A DNA stretch of 42,902 nt from Microbacterium sp. 18062 (lineage in GTDB: Bacteria; Actinomycetota; Actinomycetes; Actinomycetales; Microbacteriaceae): the NCBI RefSeq assembly GCF_902706225.1, contig NZ_CACSKB010000038.1, forward strand, positions 1 through 42,902. The letters are read 5' to 3'. How positions within the stretch are numbered: position 1 is the stretch's first letter; the number at the start of each line of letters is the position of its first letter. Below the pieces are notes generated by a model. It was not told where the DNA came from, did no database searches, and saw only the letters and a program-made list of their open reading frames with translations. Positions 23,182-31,540 of this stretch are shown here, in pieces. The translations under genes were made by a program, and so were the position numbers.

Positions 23182-24671
23182 GACGACTCCCTCTCTTTGG
23201 GGCGAATCCTTCGAACGGCGGCGCGGATGAGGTCTCGCAGTTCCGCCCACACCGCGGGCAGCATGAATCTGATGAGCGGCAGGTAGACCGCGATCACGAC
23301 CACGCATGCGACCGCGAGCGTGAGCAGCGGCGCAGTATCCTCCATCACGAGGACGATCGCGGTGCCCGCCGCACCGGCGCCCGCGGCGGGGACCAGCACT
23401 CGCACGAGCGTCTTGCCGATCACCCACCAGGACGTCTCCAGGAGCCGGGAGACCAAGAACCAGCGGGCCACGGTCGCGAGGACGGCGACACAGAGGAAGC
23501 CCAGCGCGAACGCCACGAGCCCATGCGGAGCGGTAAGCCACGCGACACCGATCGTCACAGCGTCCACGATCGCGACGTACACAAGCCACGTACCCGGTCT
23601 GCCGAGGCCGATGAACAGGCCGTTGTCCAGCCCGCTCAGCGTGACGATGCCAGCCAGCGCGAGGATCTGTGCAGGACCGATGCTCTGCTCCCACTGGTCG
23701 CCGAACAGGAGCGGTAGCAGCAGCGACGACCCCACGGCGAGTCCCACCATGACGGGCACAACCATGGCGTGCGCGAGGTACTGGGCACGAAGATATGCGG
23801 CGCGCAGCCGGTCCACCGCCTCACGGATCTGCGCGAAGATGACCATCGACACCCAAGTCACGGGCGTGGTGGTCAGGTCATGGGCAACCTGGACGAGCCG
23901 CTGTGCGATGTTCAGATACCCGAGTCCGGTGACACCGAGCGCCGCGACGACGATCACGTTCTCGAGCCAGCCGCGGACCAGAGCCACCACGTCACCGCCG
24001 ACCACCTTCACCCCGAACCGGATCATGTCCGCCAGCTCCGTACTCGAGAACGACCATGACGGGTGCCAGCGTGCAGACGCCCAGGCCAGAACGGTCAGCA
24101 CGGCTTGGAAGGTGATGGTCTGCCACACAAGAGCCCAGACGCCGGCACCGAGCAACGCGAGCGTGATGGCGACGACCTGGCCGATGGCTCCCGCGACGAC
24201 GGACTGCAGCGCGATCGTCCGGAACCGCAACGCCCGACGTAGCAGGACGGTCGGCACCATGCCGAGCAGCGCGATGGGCCCCACGACCGCGAGCAGTTGC
24301 ACGACCGGCCCCAGTTCATCGACATCGAAGAAGGCGCCGATGAACGGCCCGGCGGCCACCATTCCCCCCGCGAGCGCGAGGGAGACGGCTCCGGTGTACC
24401 AGAATACTGTGTCGAACGTTGCATCCGACGGTCGATCGCGCTGCACGAGATAGGTGGTCAGCCCCATGTTGGCGACCAGCTGCACGAACGGAATCATCGA
24501 GCTCGCGAGCGCGACGGTGCCGAACTCCGCCGGGCTCAGCAGCCGCGTCAGAATCGCGATGGTCACGAACCCTGTGATGCGGATGCTCCACTGCTGCGAC
24601 ACCGTCCACACGACCCCGGAGACCGCCCGTGATCGGAGGCCGCCCGTCTGCCCGGCTCGCGTGCTGGTCAT
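23178..24671 (-). CDS. Wzx-type oligosaccharide flippase (MOP superfamily)
   Basis: A 497-residue polytopic protein with about 12-14 hydrophobic helices. The start (RSRAVSGVVWTVSQQWSIRITGFVTIAILTRLLSP-EFG) is typical of the Polysacc_synt/MVIN-like MOP flippases. Family landmarks are the TRLLSPAEFG and LVQRDRPSDATFDTVFW motifs, then the late GDQWEQSIGPAQILALAG. It flips lipid-linked repeat units across the membrane before Wzy polymerisation. It lies between the dehydrogenase (25-nt gap) and the aminotransferase (4-nt overlap) in the minus-strand operon. Confidence 0.88.
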   Translation of the reverse strand: MTSTRAGQTGGLRSRAVSGVVWTVSQQWSIRITGFVTIAILTRLLSPAEFGTVALASSMIPFVQLVANMGLTTYLVQRDRPSDATFDTVFWYTGAVSLALAGGMVAAGPFIGAFFDVDELGPVVQLLAVVGPIALLGMVPTVLLRRALRFRTIALQSVVAGAIGQVVAITLALLGAGVWALVWQTITFQAVLTVLAWASARWHPSWSFSSTELADMIRFGVKVVGGDVVALVRGWLENVIVVAALGVTGLGYLNIAQRLVQVAHDLTTTPVTWVSMVIFAQIREAVDRLRAAYLRAQYLAHAMVVPVMVGLAVGSSLLLPLLFGDQWEQSIGPAQILALAGIVTLSGLDNGLFIGLGRPGTWLVYVAIVDAVTIGVAWLTAPHGLVAFALGFLCVAVLATVARWFLVSRLLETSWWVIGKTLVRVLVPAAGAGAAGTAIVLVMEDTAPLLTLAVACVVVIAVYLPLIRFMLPAVWAELRDLIRAAVRRIRPKERESS

Positions 24672-24696
24672 CTCGTTTCCCGACCTGTGAAAGCGA

Positions 24697-25743
24697 TCAC
24701 ACGCGACTCGGTTCGCGGTCGCCCGATGGGCGAGACGCGCGACCGGACTGCAGGCTCACCCGCGCTGCCTCCAGCACCGACAGCACACGCAGGCCAGCAG
24801 TTCCGTCGGTACGCGGCGGACGCCCGTCGCGGATCGCTTCGGCGAACTCGCCGACCATCGCCGCGAGGGCTTCGCGTTCTTGCAGTGCCGGCGCCCAGGT
24901 GTCGCCGAGCCGGTAGGAGATGTTCGCGTTCGTGCGGGCCTCGAGGGTTCCCGCGGTCAGATCCACACCACGGTCATAGACGCTCAGCCGTTGCTGCGGG
25001 TTGAGGTCGTCCCACACAAGGGTGCGGCGAGAGCCGCCGACGACCACCTGACGGATCTTGGTCGGGCTGAGCCAGTTCACGTGCGCGTGTCCGATCGCGC
25101 CGCCCGGGAGATCCATCGAGAGGTACCCGACGCACGCCTTGCCCGTGCCCAGCGGATCCGCGCCGACGGCGGTGACGGAGGTCGGATGCAGCCCGCCGGG
25201 CAGCAGGAAGTCCATGATCGACAGGTCGTGCGGCGCCAGATCCCAGAAGACGTCGACGTCGGGCTGCACGAGCCCGAGGTTGATGCGCACCGAGTCGATG
25301 TAGAGGATGTCCCCCAGATGGCCGTCTTCCACCAGCTCGCGCGCCTTCAGCACGGCCGGCGTGTAGCAGTACGTGTGGTCGATCATCAACACGACGCCGG
25401 TCGCCTGCGCCGCGCTTGCCATCTCCTCGGCCAGCTGCGTGCTGTCCGCGAGCGGCTTCTCCACGACGACGTGCTTGCCGGAGGCGATGGCCGCCATCGC
25501 GATCGGATAGTGCGTGCGAGCCGGTGTCGCGATGGCGACGGCGTCGACACGCGGATCGGCCAGCACCTCGTCGAGTGATCTCACGGCTGCAACGCCGAAT
25601 TTCGCGGCCAGCCCGGTTGCTCGCTCGAGATCGAGGTCGCAGATCGCCTCGAGCCGCCAATCCGGACTGTAGTGGAAGTTGCGTGCGAGGTTCGGGCCCC
25701 AATACCCCGCACCGATGACGGCAACGCCGAGTGTCTCATTCAT
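24697..25743 (-). CDS. Gfo/Idh/MocA-family sugar dehydrogenase (WbpB/WlbA-like)
   Basis: A 348-residue NAD(P)-dependent oxidoreductase. The Rossmann motif VAVIGAGYWGPNLARNF is at residue 6-22, followed by ICDLDLERA. The conserved VVVEKPLADS (about 96) carries the catalytic EKP, and WDLAPHDLSIMDFLL (about 180) holds the conserved His. WbpB/WlbA enzymes oxidise C3 of UDP-GlcNAc uronate to give the substrate for the DegT aminotransferase, which is next but one downstream. ATG 25743 is preferred over ATG 25758 because the latter overlaps the GGGGG Shine-Dalgarno. The gene leads the minus-strand operon with the flippase, aminotransferase and GT4. Confidence 0.87.
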   Translation of the reverse strand: MNETLGVAVIGAGYWGPNLARNFHYSPDWRLEAICDLDLERATGLAAKFGVAAVRSLDEVLADPRVDAVAIATPARTHYPIAMAAIASGKHVVVEKPLADSTQLAEEMASAAQATGVVLMIDHTYCYTPAVLKARELVEDGHLGDILYIDSVRINLGLVQPDVDVFWDLAPHDLSIMDFLLPGGLHPTSVTAVGADPLGTGKACVGYLSMDLPGGAIGHAHVNWLSPTKIRQVVVGGSRRTLVWDDLNPQQRLSVYDRGVDLTAGTLEARTNANISYRLGDTWAPALQEREALAAMVGEFAEAIRDGRPPRTDGTAGLRVLSVLEAARVSLQSGRASRPSGDREPSRV

Positions 25744-25745
25744 AG

Positions 25746-25762
25746 CCGAATCCCCCATTCGG
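25746..25762 (-). promoter_or_regulatory. Hairpin with the Shine-Dalgarno of the dehydrogenase gene in its loop
   Basis: A perfect 6-bp stem (CCGAAT/ATTCGG on the minus strand) encloses GGGGG, the only Shine-Dalgarno available; the ATG follows two bases after the stem. This is the clearest of the Shine-Dalgarno-in-loop hairpins. Confidence 0.5.
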
Positions 25763-25797
25763 ATCGTGTTGCTGCGTGTGTTGTGTCGTGCCGGGTC

Positions 25798-28700
25798 TCA
25801 GCCGGCCGTCACCGTGAGGCGGCTGATCACCGCGGTGGACGGGCTGCCCCCGGCACCGCCCACGATGATGCCGGCTCTCGGCGAGTCGATGGACTGCGTC
25901 ACACTGCCCAGCGCCGTCCATGTCGTGCCCGCATCGGTCGAGGATGAGGCGCTGAGCGACTCCCCGACGCGGTCGAGGCGGAGCACCAGACTCGTCGCCG
26001 ACGTGCTGGCGCTCGACCGGAGCGACGCGCTTCCGCCGCTCTCGCGGACCAGCGAAACGAGTTGCCCGCCCGTCCACGGGTTGAAGTGGCGCGTCACCTG
26101 CACGTAGTCGTCGTCGGACTCGTAGACGACGATCCCGGCCTGGTCGAGCGCCGTCGACGGCGCATACTCGAGCGCGAGCTCGACCCGCGACCAGTCGTCG
26201 GGCAGATCACGGAAAAGGCTGTTGCGCGTGTCGTTGAGTCCCTCCCAGAGATCGCCCGCTTGGGTCGGGATCTGCAGCCCGGATGCCGAGAACCCGACCA
26301 CGGCGCCGGTCACCACCTCGGTGTCACGCTCCTGGCCTACCGCGGAGCGCGCGAGGAAGTCCCACCCGTCCGCGAGCAGCGCCGATCGGTCCGCGTAGTC
26401 GAACACGACGTCTTCGGATCCCTCGGGGCCCGGACTCGGCGACGGGCCGCTCGTGGGCGACGGGCTCGGGTCGGTCGTGGGCGACGGGCTCGACGACGGC
26501 TCCGGTCCCGGCGTCTCGGACCCCTCGGGCGCGGTGACCGTCAGTGCGCGGAGCGTCGCGACCGGTGCGGTATCGGCCGAGTCGTTCGCCCCGACGATGA
26601 TCCCCGCCCTCGGCGACTCGATCGTACGCGTGACCGACCCCAGCGACGCCCAGGAGACGCCGTCGTCCACCGAGTACCCGCCGGTGATCGTCGTGCCGTC
26701 GCGTTCGAGGCGGAGGGTCAGGCTCGTCTGCGTCGTCGCGGCCGAACCCGGCGCGGTCGCGGCACCTGCGGACTCGGACACGAAAACCGTTCGCTGCCCG
26801 CCGATCCACGAGTTGTGGTTGCGGGTCATCTGCACGTAGTCGTCGTCCGAGCCGTACACCACCAGTCCGGCCTGTTGGTGGTTCGCCGTCGGAGCGAAGT
26901 CCAGCGTGAGCTCCACCCGCGTCCAGTCATCGGGCAGATCGCGGAACAGGCTGTTCTGCGTGTCGTTCAGCCCCTCCCACAGATCGCCCGGGCCCGCCGG
27001 GATCCCGAGTCCCGAGGACGAGTAGGAGACCGTGCCGGCCTGCTCGGTGTCGCGTTCCTGCCCTTCAGCCGTGCGCGCGAGGAAGTCCCATCCGTCATCC
27101 ACCAGGGCGGCGCGGTCCGCGTAATCGAACGCAAACTCCTGCGTCTCGTCGGCATCCGACCCCGGATCCGGCGTCGGTGTGGGATCCGGCGTCGGTGTGG
27201 GATCCGGCGTCGGCTCGGGCGTGGGCTCCGGCGTCGGCTCGGGCATGGGTGTCGGTTCCGGCGTCGTGGTGCTCGGAGCATCCGGTGTCACGACGGCGCT
27301 CAGGACCGTCGCCACGGGGAACCCGCTGGGCGACCCGCCGATGACGATGCCCAGGCGCGGGCTCGTGAAGTCCTTCGTCGTCGACCCCACGGTCAACCAG
27401 GTCGCTCCGCCATCGGCCGAGAGGAAGCCCGTGATCGCATCGGTGGCAGGGTCGCGATCGAGACGTAGCACGAACGTCGTCACCGATGTCGGCCGACGGG
27501 CGCTGTCATCCGCGGCACCACCCGACTCGGTGATGAACGAGACTTCCTGTCCACTGCCCCATGAGTTGTGGTCCCTCGTCAGAAGCACATAGTCGTCGTC
27601 GTCGTAGATAGCAATGCCTGCCTGCTGGCTGTCCCGCGTCGGCGCGAAGCTCAGGGCGACACGCGCACTCGTCCACTCCGGGTCGAGATCACGGAACACG
27701 CTGTTGCGCGTGTTGTTCAGGCTCTCCCACAGGTCACCGCTGTCGGCCGGGATCTGCAGTCCGTCCGCCGTGTAGCCGACCGTGGTCCCCGAGGTCTGCT
27801 CCGTGTCGCGAGTGGCCCCGCCGGCGGTGCGGGCGTGGAAATCCCATCCGTCCGCGAGCAGCACCGCGCGGGAGGTGTCGTCGAATGCGTACACGCCAGC
27901 GTCGGCCTCGTCGACGCGCAGTTCCACGTCGATCGTCCGGGGGGCGCGCTTCGAGTCCAGTGCTACCGTGACCGTGCCGGTGTAGGTTCCGGCCGCGAGC
28001 CCGTCGGGCGAGACGGCGACACTCACCGTGCCGTCACCGGCTCCGCTCGTCGGCGTCACCGAGAGCCAATCCGCGGACGCGGTGTCGCCCTGTGCGCTCC
28101 ACGTCGACGCGGTGGATCCGGTCACCGACACGTCGACGGACTGCGACGCGATCGGCTCCCCGGCCTTGCCGGCGAACGTCAGCTGCGAGACGTCGACGCC
28201 GACCTCCGGTTGAGCCTGGTCGGCGAGCGTGACGTGCACCGAACGCGCGGTCAGGCCGACCGGCACCGACAACAACAGCGTGCGATCGTCGCCGTCGGTT
28301 CGCACCTCGAACGTGGCCGGTGTTCCGTTCACGCTCACGGCTGCCGCATCCTGTACCGCGCCGAGCGGAACCTCGAGCGTGATGAGGTCGTTCTCGCCAA
28401 CCGTCGACTCGAAGTCGCGAAGCAACGAGGTGGGCAGAGCCAGGCGGTGGTAGGCGAAGTCGATGGACGCGCTCGAGGCGGCGTAGTCGGTGAACACTGT
28501 CCGGTCCCGCTGCAGAATGTAGGTGACGACCTCACCGATCGGCGCGACCCACACATCGCTCACCGCTGCGTAGGCGATCGCGCTGTCGTCGTTCGCGAAC
28601 TCGTGCAGCACGAGGTTCGCCCACTTGCCCTCCGACACGGCCGCATCCACAATCGAGGTCAGATCCTCCGGCGGGAACGGCGTGTGCTCGTGTGAGTTGA

Positions 28701-29604
28701 AGCTCTTGAGGTTCATGAAGTCGGTGGGCGTCGTGTCCTCGAGCTGATTGATGTTGTAGCCGCGCGCGGACAGGAAGTACTCGGAGGCGATCGCCCCGTA
28801 TTCGATGTCGCGGAAACCGCACGGCCACACCAGCGAGATGACGTCGTCGAGCGAACCGGCGACATCAACGACGCCGTCGAGGTTGGTCTCGATCTCATCC
28901 CGGAGCGAGTCATGAGAGATCGTCGAACAGGAGTGGCTCCGCAGGTGCGAACCCAGTTCCTGCCCGGCGTCGCGCATGGCGGCGTACTCGGCGGGCGCCG
29001 TCACGCCGTTCATGACGAACGTGCCCGCCGTGCCCTGCTCGAGGTTCTCCGCGAAGCCCGCCGAGTACCCGTCGTCCGTCGATGAGCTGAAGGCTCCGGC
29101 ATGCCCGTTGCGCCACATCGATACGGTCACGCCCCCTGCGGGATTGACGACCGCACTGACCGGCACCTGCACGACGCCCGGCGTCGTCTCGTCGCTCGTG
29201 ATGGTGATGGTCGCTTCGTGGACGCCCGTCGCCAATGCTGCGCAATCGGCGGTGACGATCGGCTGAGCAGGTGTCGTGCCGGTCGACTGATCGAGATGGA
29301 GCCACGAGTCGCTCGTGGTCGCCGTCCACCCCACCGGTGATTCTTCGTCCCAGTCGACGACCGACAGGGCCTGCGGGGTCGCACACGCCTCGCCCTCGGT
29401 CGCCGCGAACACGATCTGCGACGGCGTCGCGGCTAGAGCCGACGGTGCGGGCGCGTCGATCGCGTGCGCAGCCTGCGTGGCGACCGCCCCGGTCAACACC
29501 AACGAGCTGGCCACCACGCCGACGACGATCCGCCGTGCAGCGGGCAGACCACTTCGTGCCCCCGCGGCGCCCGGCGACGCCACGACGCTCCCCAGTTTCC
29601 CCAT
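25798..29604 (-). CDS. Large secreted polysaccharide deacetylase with BACON and repeated lectin-like domains
   Basis: A 1268-residue exported protein. It has a long signal peptide (basic start, hydrophobic VVGVVASSLVLTGAVA, cleavage near the AHA at about 48). A BACON-like domain follows (about 60-150), then a NodB-type deacetylase region (about 155-395) with SSTDDGY (metal Asp), GSHLRSHS (metal His pair) and LVWPCGF, and a second BACON-like domain (about 470-560). Three copies of a roughly 200-residue DUF1349/concanavalin-like module come last (about 571-770, 825-1025, 1066-1268), each with DGWDF, DLWE-LN-T-NS-FRDL and SPR-GI. Pro/Thr/Glu/Asp and Pro/Ser linkers separate the modules. No LPXTG or surface anchor is seen. 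It probably deacetylates the EPS or cell-wall glycan while bound through its repeats. ATG 29604 follows GGGGGAGA. Confidence 0.85.
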   Translation of the reverse strand: MGKLGSVVASPGAAGARSGLPAARRIVVGVVASSLVLTGAVATQAAHAIDAPAPSALAATPSQIVFAATEGEACATPQALSVVDWDEESPVGWTATTSDSWLHLDQSTGTTPAQPIVTADCAALATGVHEATITITSDETTPGVVQVPVSAVVNPAGGVTVSMWRNGHAGAFSSSTDDGYSAGFAENLEQGTAGTFVMNGVTAPAEYAAMRDAGQELGSHLRSHSCSTISHDSLRDEIETNLDGVVDVAGSLDDVISLVWPCGFRDIEYGAIASEYFLSARGYNINQLEDTTPTDFMNLKSFNSHEHTPFPPEDLTSIVDAAVSEGKWANLVLHEFANDDSAIAYAAVSDVWVAPIGEVVTYILQRDRTVFTDYAASSASIDFAYHRLALPTSLLRDFESTVGENDLITLEVPLGAVQDAAAVSVNGTPATFEVRTDGDDRTLLLSVPVGLTARSVHVTLADQAQPEVGVDVSQLTFAGKAGEPIASQSVDVSVTGSTASTWSAQGDTASADWLSVTPTSGAGDGTVSVAVSPDGLAAGTYTGTVTVALDSKRAPRTIDVELRVDEADAGVYAFDDTSRAVLLADGWDFHARTAGGATRDTEQTSGTTVGYTADGLQIPADSGDLWESLNNTRNSVFRDLDPEWTSARVALSFAPTRDSQQAGIAIYDDDDYVLLTRDHNSWGSGQEVSFITESGGAADDSARRPTSVTTFVLRLDRDPATDAITGFLSADGGATWLTVGSTTKDFTSPRLGIVIGGSPSGFPVATVLSAVVTPDAPSTTTPEPTPMPEPTPEPTPEPTPDPTPTPDPTPTPDPGSDADETQEFAFDYADRAALVDDGWDFLARTAEGQERDTEQAGTVSYSSSGLGIPAGPGDLWEGLNDTQNSLFRDLPDDWTRVELTLDFAPTANHQQAGLVVYGSDDDYVQMTRNHNSWIGGQRTVFVSESAGAATAPGSAATTQTSLTLRLERDGTTITGGYSVDDGVSWASLGSVTRTIESPRAGIIVGANDSADTAPVATLRALTVTAPEGSETPGPEPSSSPSPTTDPSPSPTSGPSPSPGPEGSEDVVFDYADRSALLADGWDFLARSAVGQERDTEVVTGAVVGFSASGLQIPTQAGDLWEGLNDTRNSLFRDLPDDWSRVELALEYAPSTALDQAGIVVYESDDDYVQVTRHFNPWTGGQLVSLVRESGGSASLRSSASTSATSLVLRLDRVGESLSASSSTDAGTTWTALGSVTQSIDSPRAGIIVGGAGGSPSTAVISRLTVTAG

Positions 29605-29970
29605 GCTCTCCCCCGTCGCGCACACCCCGAGCGTGAGGTGTGAGCCATATGCCGGCACAGCGGGCAGTTGTTTCTGCCGCTGTCGTGTCTGCGCTTCCCT
29701 GGCACGGACACAACCGGTATCCCCGCGAGCAGTGTAGCCACAACAGCGCGGCGCATACAACACGCGCGCACGTCAGGTTTCGGACTCTTGATCCGCGGGT
29801 GCGTGCACCACCCCGATCCCGGGTCGAATGCCCTGTCGCCCCGGGGCGCGGCCGCAGCACCCGGGCACGAACAGCGGCCTGTCGTCTGGACTGGGTGAAC
29901 GCCGTCTCTCCCTCCTATGCTGGGCGCCACGGCGTATCGAACGCCGCGGGGATCACACAATTGGGGAAGC
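29605..29970. promoter_or_regulatory. Divergent promoter region with several dyads
   Basis: The 366-nt gap between the deacetylase and the acetyltransferase has no ORF I can support. Leftward leader: dyads CACACC-N10-GGTGTG (29621-29642) and a 10-bp bulged stem 29656-29686. Rightward: TATGCT (29917-29922) as a -10, a CGGCG/CGCCG hairpin (29930-29946), and TGGGGAA at 29962-29968 directly before the ATG. Confidence 0.45.
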
Positions 29971-30585
29971 ATGAGTACTTCTGAAGGTTCTTCTGAAGGT
30001 TCGTTCGTCCACGACTCGGCGGATGTCGACTCCTCGGCGCGCATCGGCGCAGGCACGCGGGTGTGGCATCTGGCACAAGTGCGCGAAGACGCCCGATTGG
30101 GCGCGGACTGCACGATCGGACGCGGCGCCTACATCGGGCCCGGCGTCGAGGTGGGCGACGCATGCAAGGTGCAAAACTATGCACTGGTCTACGAGCCGGC
30201 GCGCCTCGCCGACGGCGTTTTCATCGGTCCAGGCGCCGTTCTCACCAACGACGAGTTCCCCCGGGCCGCCAACCCCGACGGCACGGCGAAGAGCGCCGAG
30301 GACTGGGATGCAGTGGCCGTGACGATCGAGCAGGGGGCCTCCGTCGGCGCCCGCGCCGTGTGCATCGCCCCGGTCACGATCGGCGCCTGGGCGTTGGTCG
30401 CCGCGGGTGCCGTGGTCACGACCGACGTGCCGCCGCATGCGCTCGTCGTCGGCGTACCGGCCCGGCGCATCGGCTGGGTCGGGCGCGCCGGGCGCCCCCT
30501 CGTGTCCGAGGGTGAGGATTGGGTGTGCCCCGTCAGCGGCGAGCGCTACCGGGAGACGTCCGGGCGGCTGCATCCGGCCGTGTAG
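29971..30585 (+). CDS. WlbB/WbpD-like UDP-sugar N-acetyltransferase
   Basis: A 204-residue left-handed beta-helix acetyltransferase. Hexapeptide turns run from FVHDSADVDSSARIGAGTRVWHLAQV (about 12-37) through CTIGRGAYIGPGVEVGDACKVQNYALVYEPA and IGPGAVLTNDEFPRA to VTIGAWALVAAGAVVTTDVPPHALVVGVPARRIGWVG (about 135-172). The C-terminal WVCPVSGERY resembles the Cys-containing tail of WlbB proteins. WbpD/WlbB acetylate the 3-amino group of UDP-GlcNAc(3NH2)A, which fits the dehydrogenase and aminotransferase on the other side of the deacetylase. TTGGGGAAGC precedes the ATG. Confidence 0.88.
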   Translation: MSTSEGSSEGSFVHDSADVDSSARIGAGTRVWHLAQVREDARLGADCTIGRGAYIGPGVEVGDACKVQNYALVYEPARLADGVFIGPGAVLTNDEFPRAANPDGTAKSAEDWDAVAVTIEQGASVGARAVCIAPVTIGAWALVAAGAVVTTDVPPHALVVGVPARRIGWVGRAGRPLVSEGEDWVCPVSGERYRETSGRLHPAV

Positions 30586-30604
30586 CCAGCGCAAATCTGT
30601 CGGA

Positions 30605-30610
30605 TAGGCT
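30605..30610 (+). promoter_or_regulatory. Candidate -10 (TAGGCT) for the lipoprotein gene
   Basis: TAGGCT lies 58 bases before the ATG at 30668 in the gap after the acetyltransferase. A weak TGTAGC could serve as -35 with an 18-bp spacer. GGGGGAACG precedes the ATG. Confidence 0.35.
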
Positions 30611-30667
30611 CCCGCCATTCGAGTCTGCGGCACCCGTTGTCTGGGCGGGCCGACATACGGGGGAACG

Positions 30668-31540
30668 ATGATGCGTAAGACGTTGTCGACTTGCACGCTG
30701 CTGATTGCCGCGGCCGCGGTGCTGGCCGGCTGCGCGACGGCGGCCCCACCGATCGGATCGGCCTCCGCCTCCTCGCCCTCGATCGCGGCCTCCGCGACGC
30801 CGAACCCGATATCGACGCCGACCACTGCGGCGACGCCGCCCGCACTGCCGGACTTGGACGCATCCGATCTGGAGCGGATCGCACAGACCCGGATCTTCTT
30901 CGGCCACCGCTCGGTTGGCTCGGACATCGTCGAACTCGGCGTCCCCGCCGTCTACGAGCGGTTCGGCGTCGCGCCGCCCGATGTGAGTTCGGGCTCGCCG
31001 TTGGGCGCCGGTTCGGCCGGCGATCAATGGCTGGCACAGACCGATGATCCTCGCGTGAAGATCGACGACTTCGAGGAGTGGATCCGCGAACGCAGCGTCG
31101 CAACGGCATCCGACATCGCCTTCATGAAGCTCGGATACGTCGACATCCTCGCCGAGACCGATCTCCAGGCCGTCTTCGACCACTACCGCGCCGTGCTGGA
31201 CGGGCTCGAGACCGATTTCCCCGCCATGATGTTCCTGCACGCGACGGTCTCGCCGACCCGGTGGGACCCCTGGAACAACGCCGCCATCGAGAGGTTCAAC
31301 ACCCTCATGCGCACCACCTACGCGGACTCGGGCAGCCTGTACGATCTCGCCGCCGTGCTCTCGACCTGCCCCGACGGGACGATCGACGCGCACGAGACCG
31401 ACGACGGCCTCGCCTACGTGCAACTCTGCGCCGACTACTCCCGTGACGGCGGACACCTGAGCCAGCTCGGTTCCGAGGTCGCCGCGACCGAACTCCTGCG
31501 CCTGCTGGCGGCCGTCACCGGCGACGCCGCCGCCGGGTGA
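30668..31540 (+). CDS. SGNH-like surface lipoprotein, paralogue of the 5307-6158 protein
   Basis: A 290-residue lipoprotein. The signal peptide ends in a lipobox VLAGC at about residue 18-22, followed by a Ser/Ala/Thr/Pro linker to about 60. The domain shares its key blocks with the protein at 5307-6158: FGHRSVG (about 80), DIAFMKLGYVD, TDLQAVFDHY, FLHATV, RFN-LMR-TYADSGSLYDLAAV and DGGHLSQLGS. A nucleophile Ser in GHxSVG and a late Asp/His pair are consistent with an SGNH-like hydrolase or transferase outside the membrane. It ends the EPS locus and appears to have its own promoter. Which acyl group it acts on, if any, is unknown. Confidence 0.75.
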   Translation: MMRKTLSTCTLLIAAAAVLAGCATAAPPIGSASASSPSIAASATPNPISTPTTAATPPALPDLDASDLERIAQTRIFFGHRSVGSDIVELGVPAVYERFGVAPPDVSSGSPLGAGSAGDQWLAQTDDPRVKIDDFEEWIRERSVATASDIAFMKLGYVDILAETDLQAVFDHYRAVLDGLETDFPAMMFLHATVSPTRWDPWNNAAIERFNTLMRTTYADSGSLYDLAAVLSTCPDGTIDAHETDDGLAYVQLCADYSRDGGHLSQLGSEVAATELLRLLAAVTGDAAAG

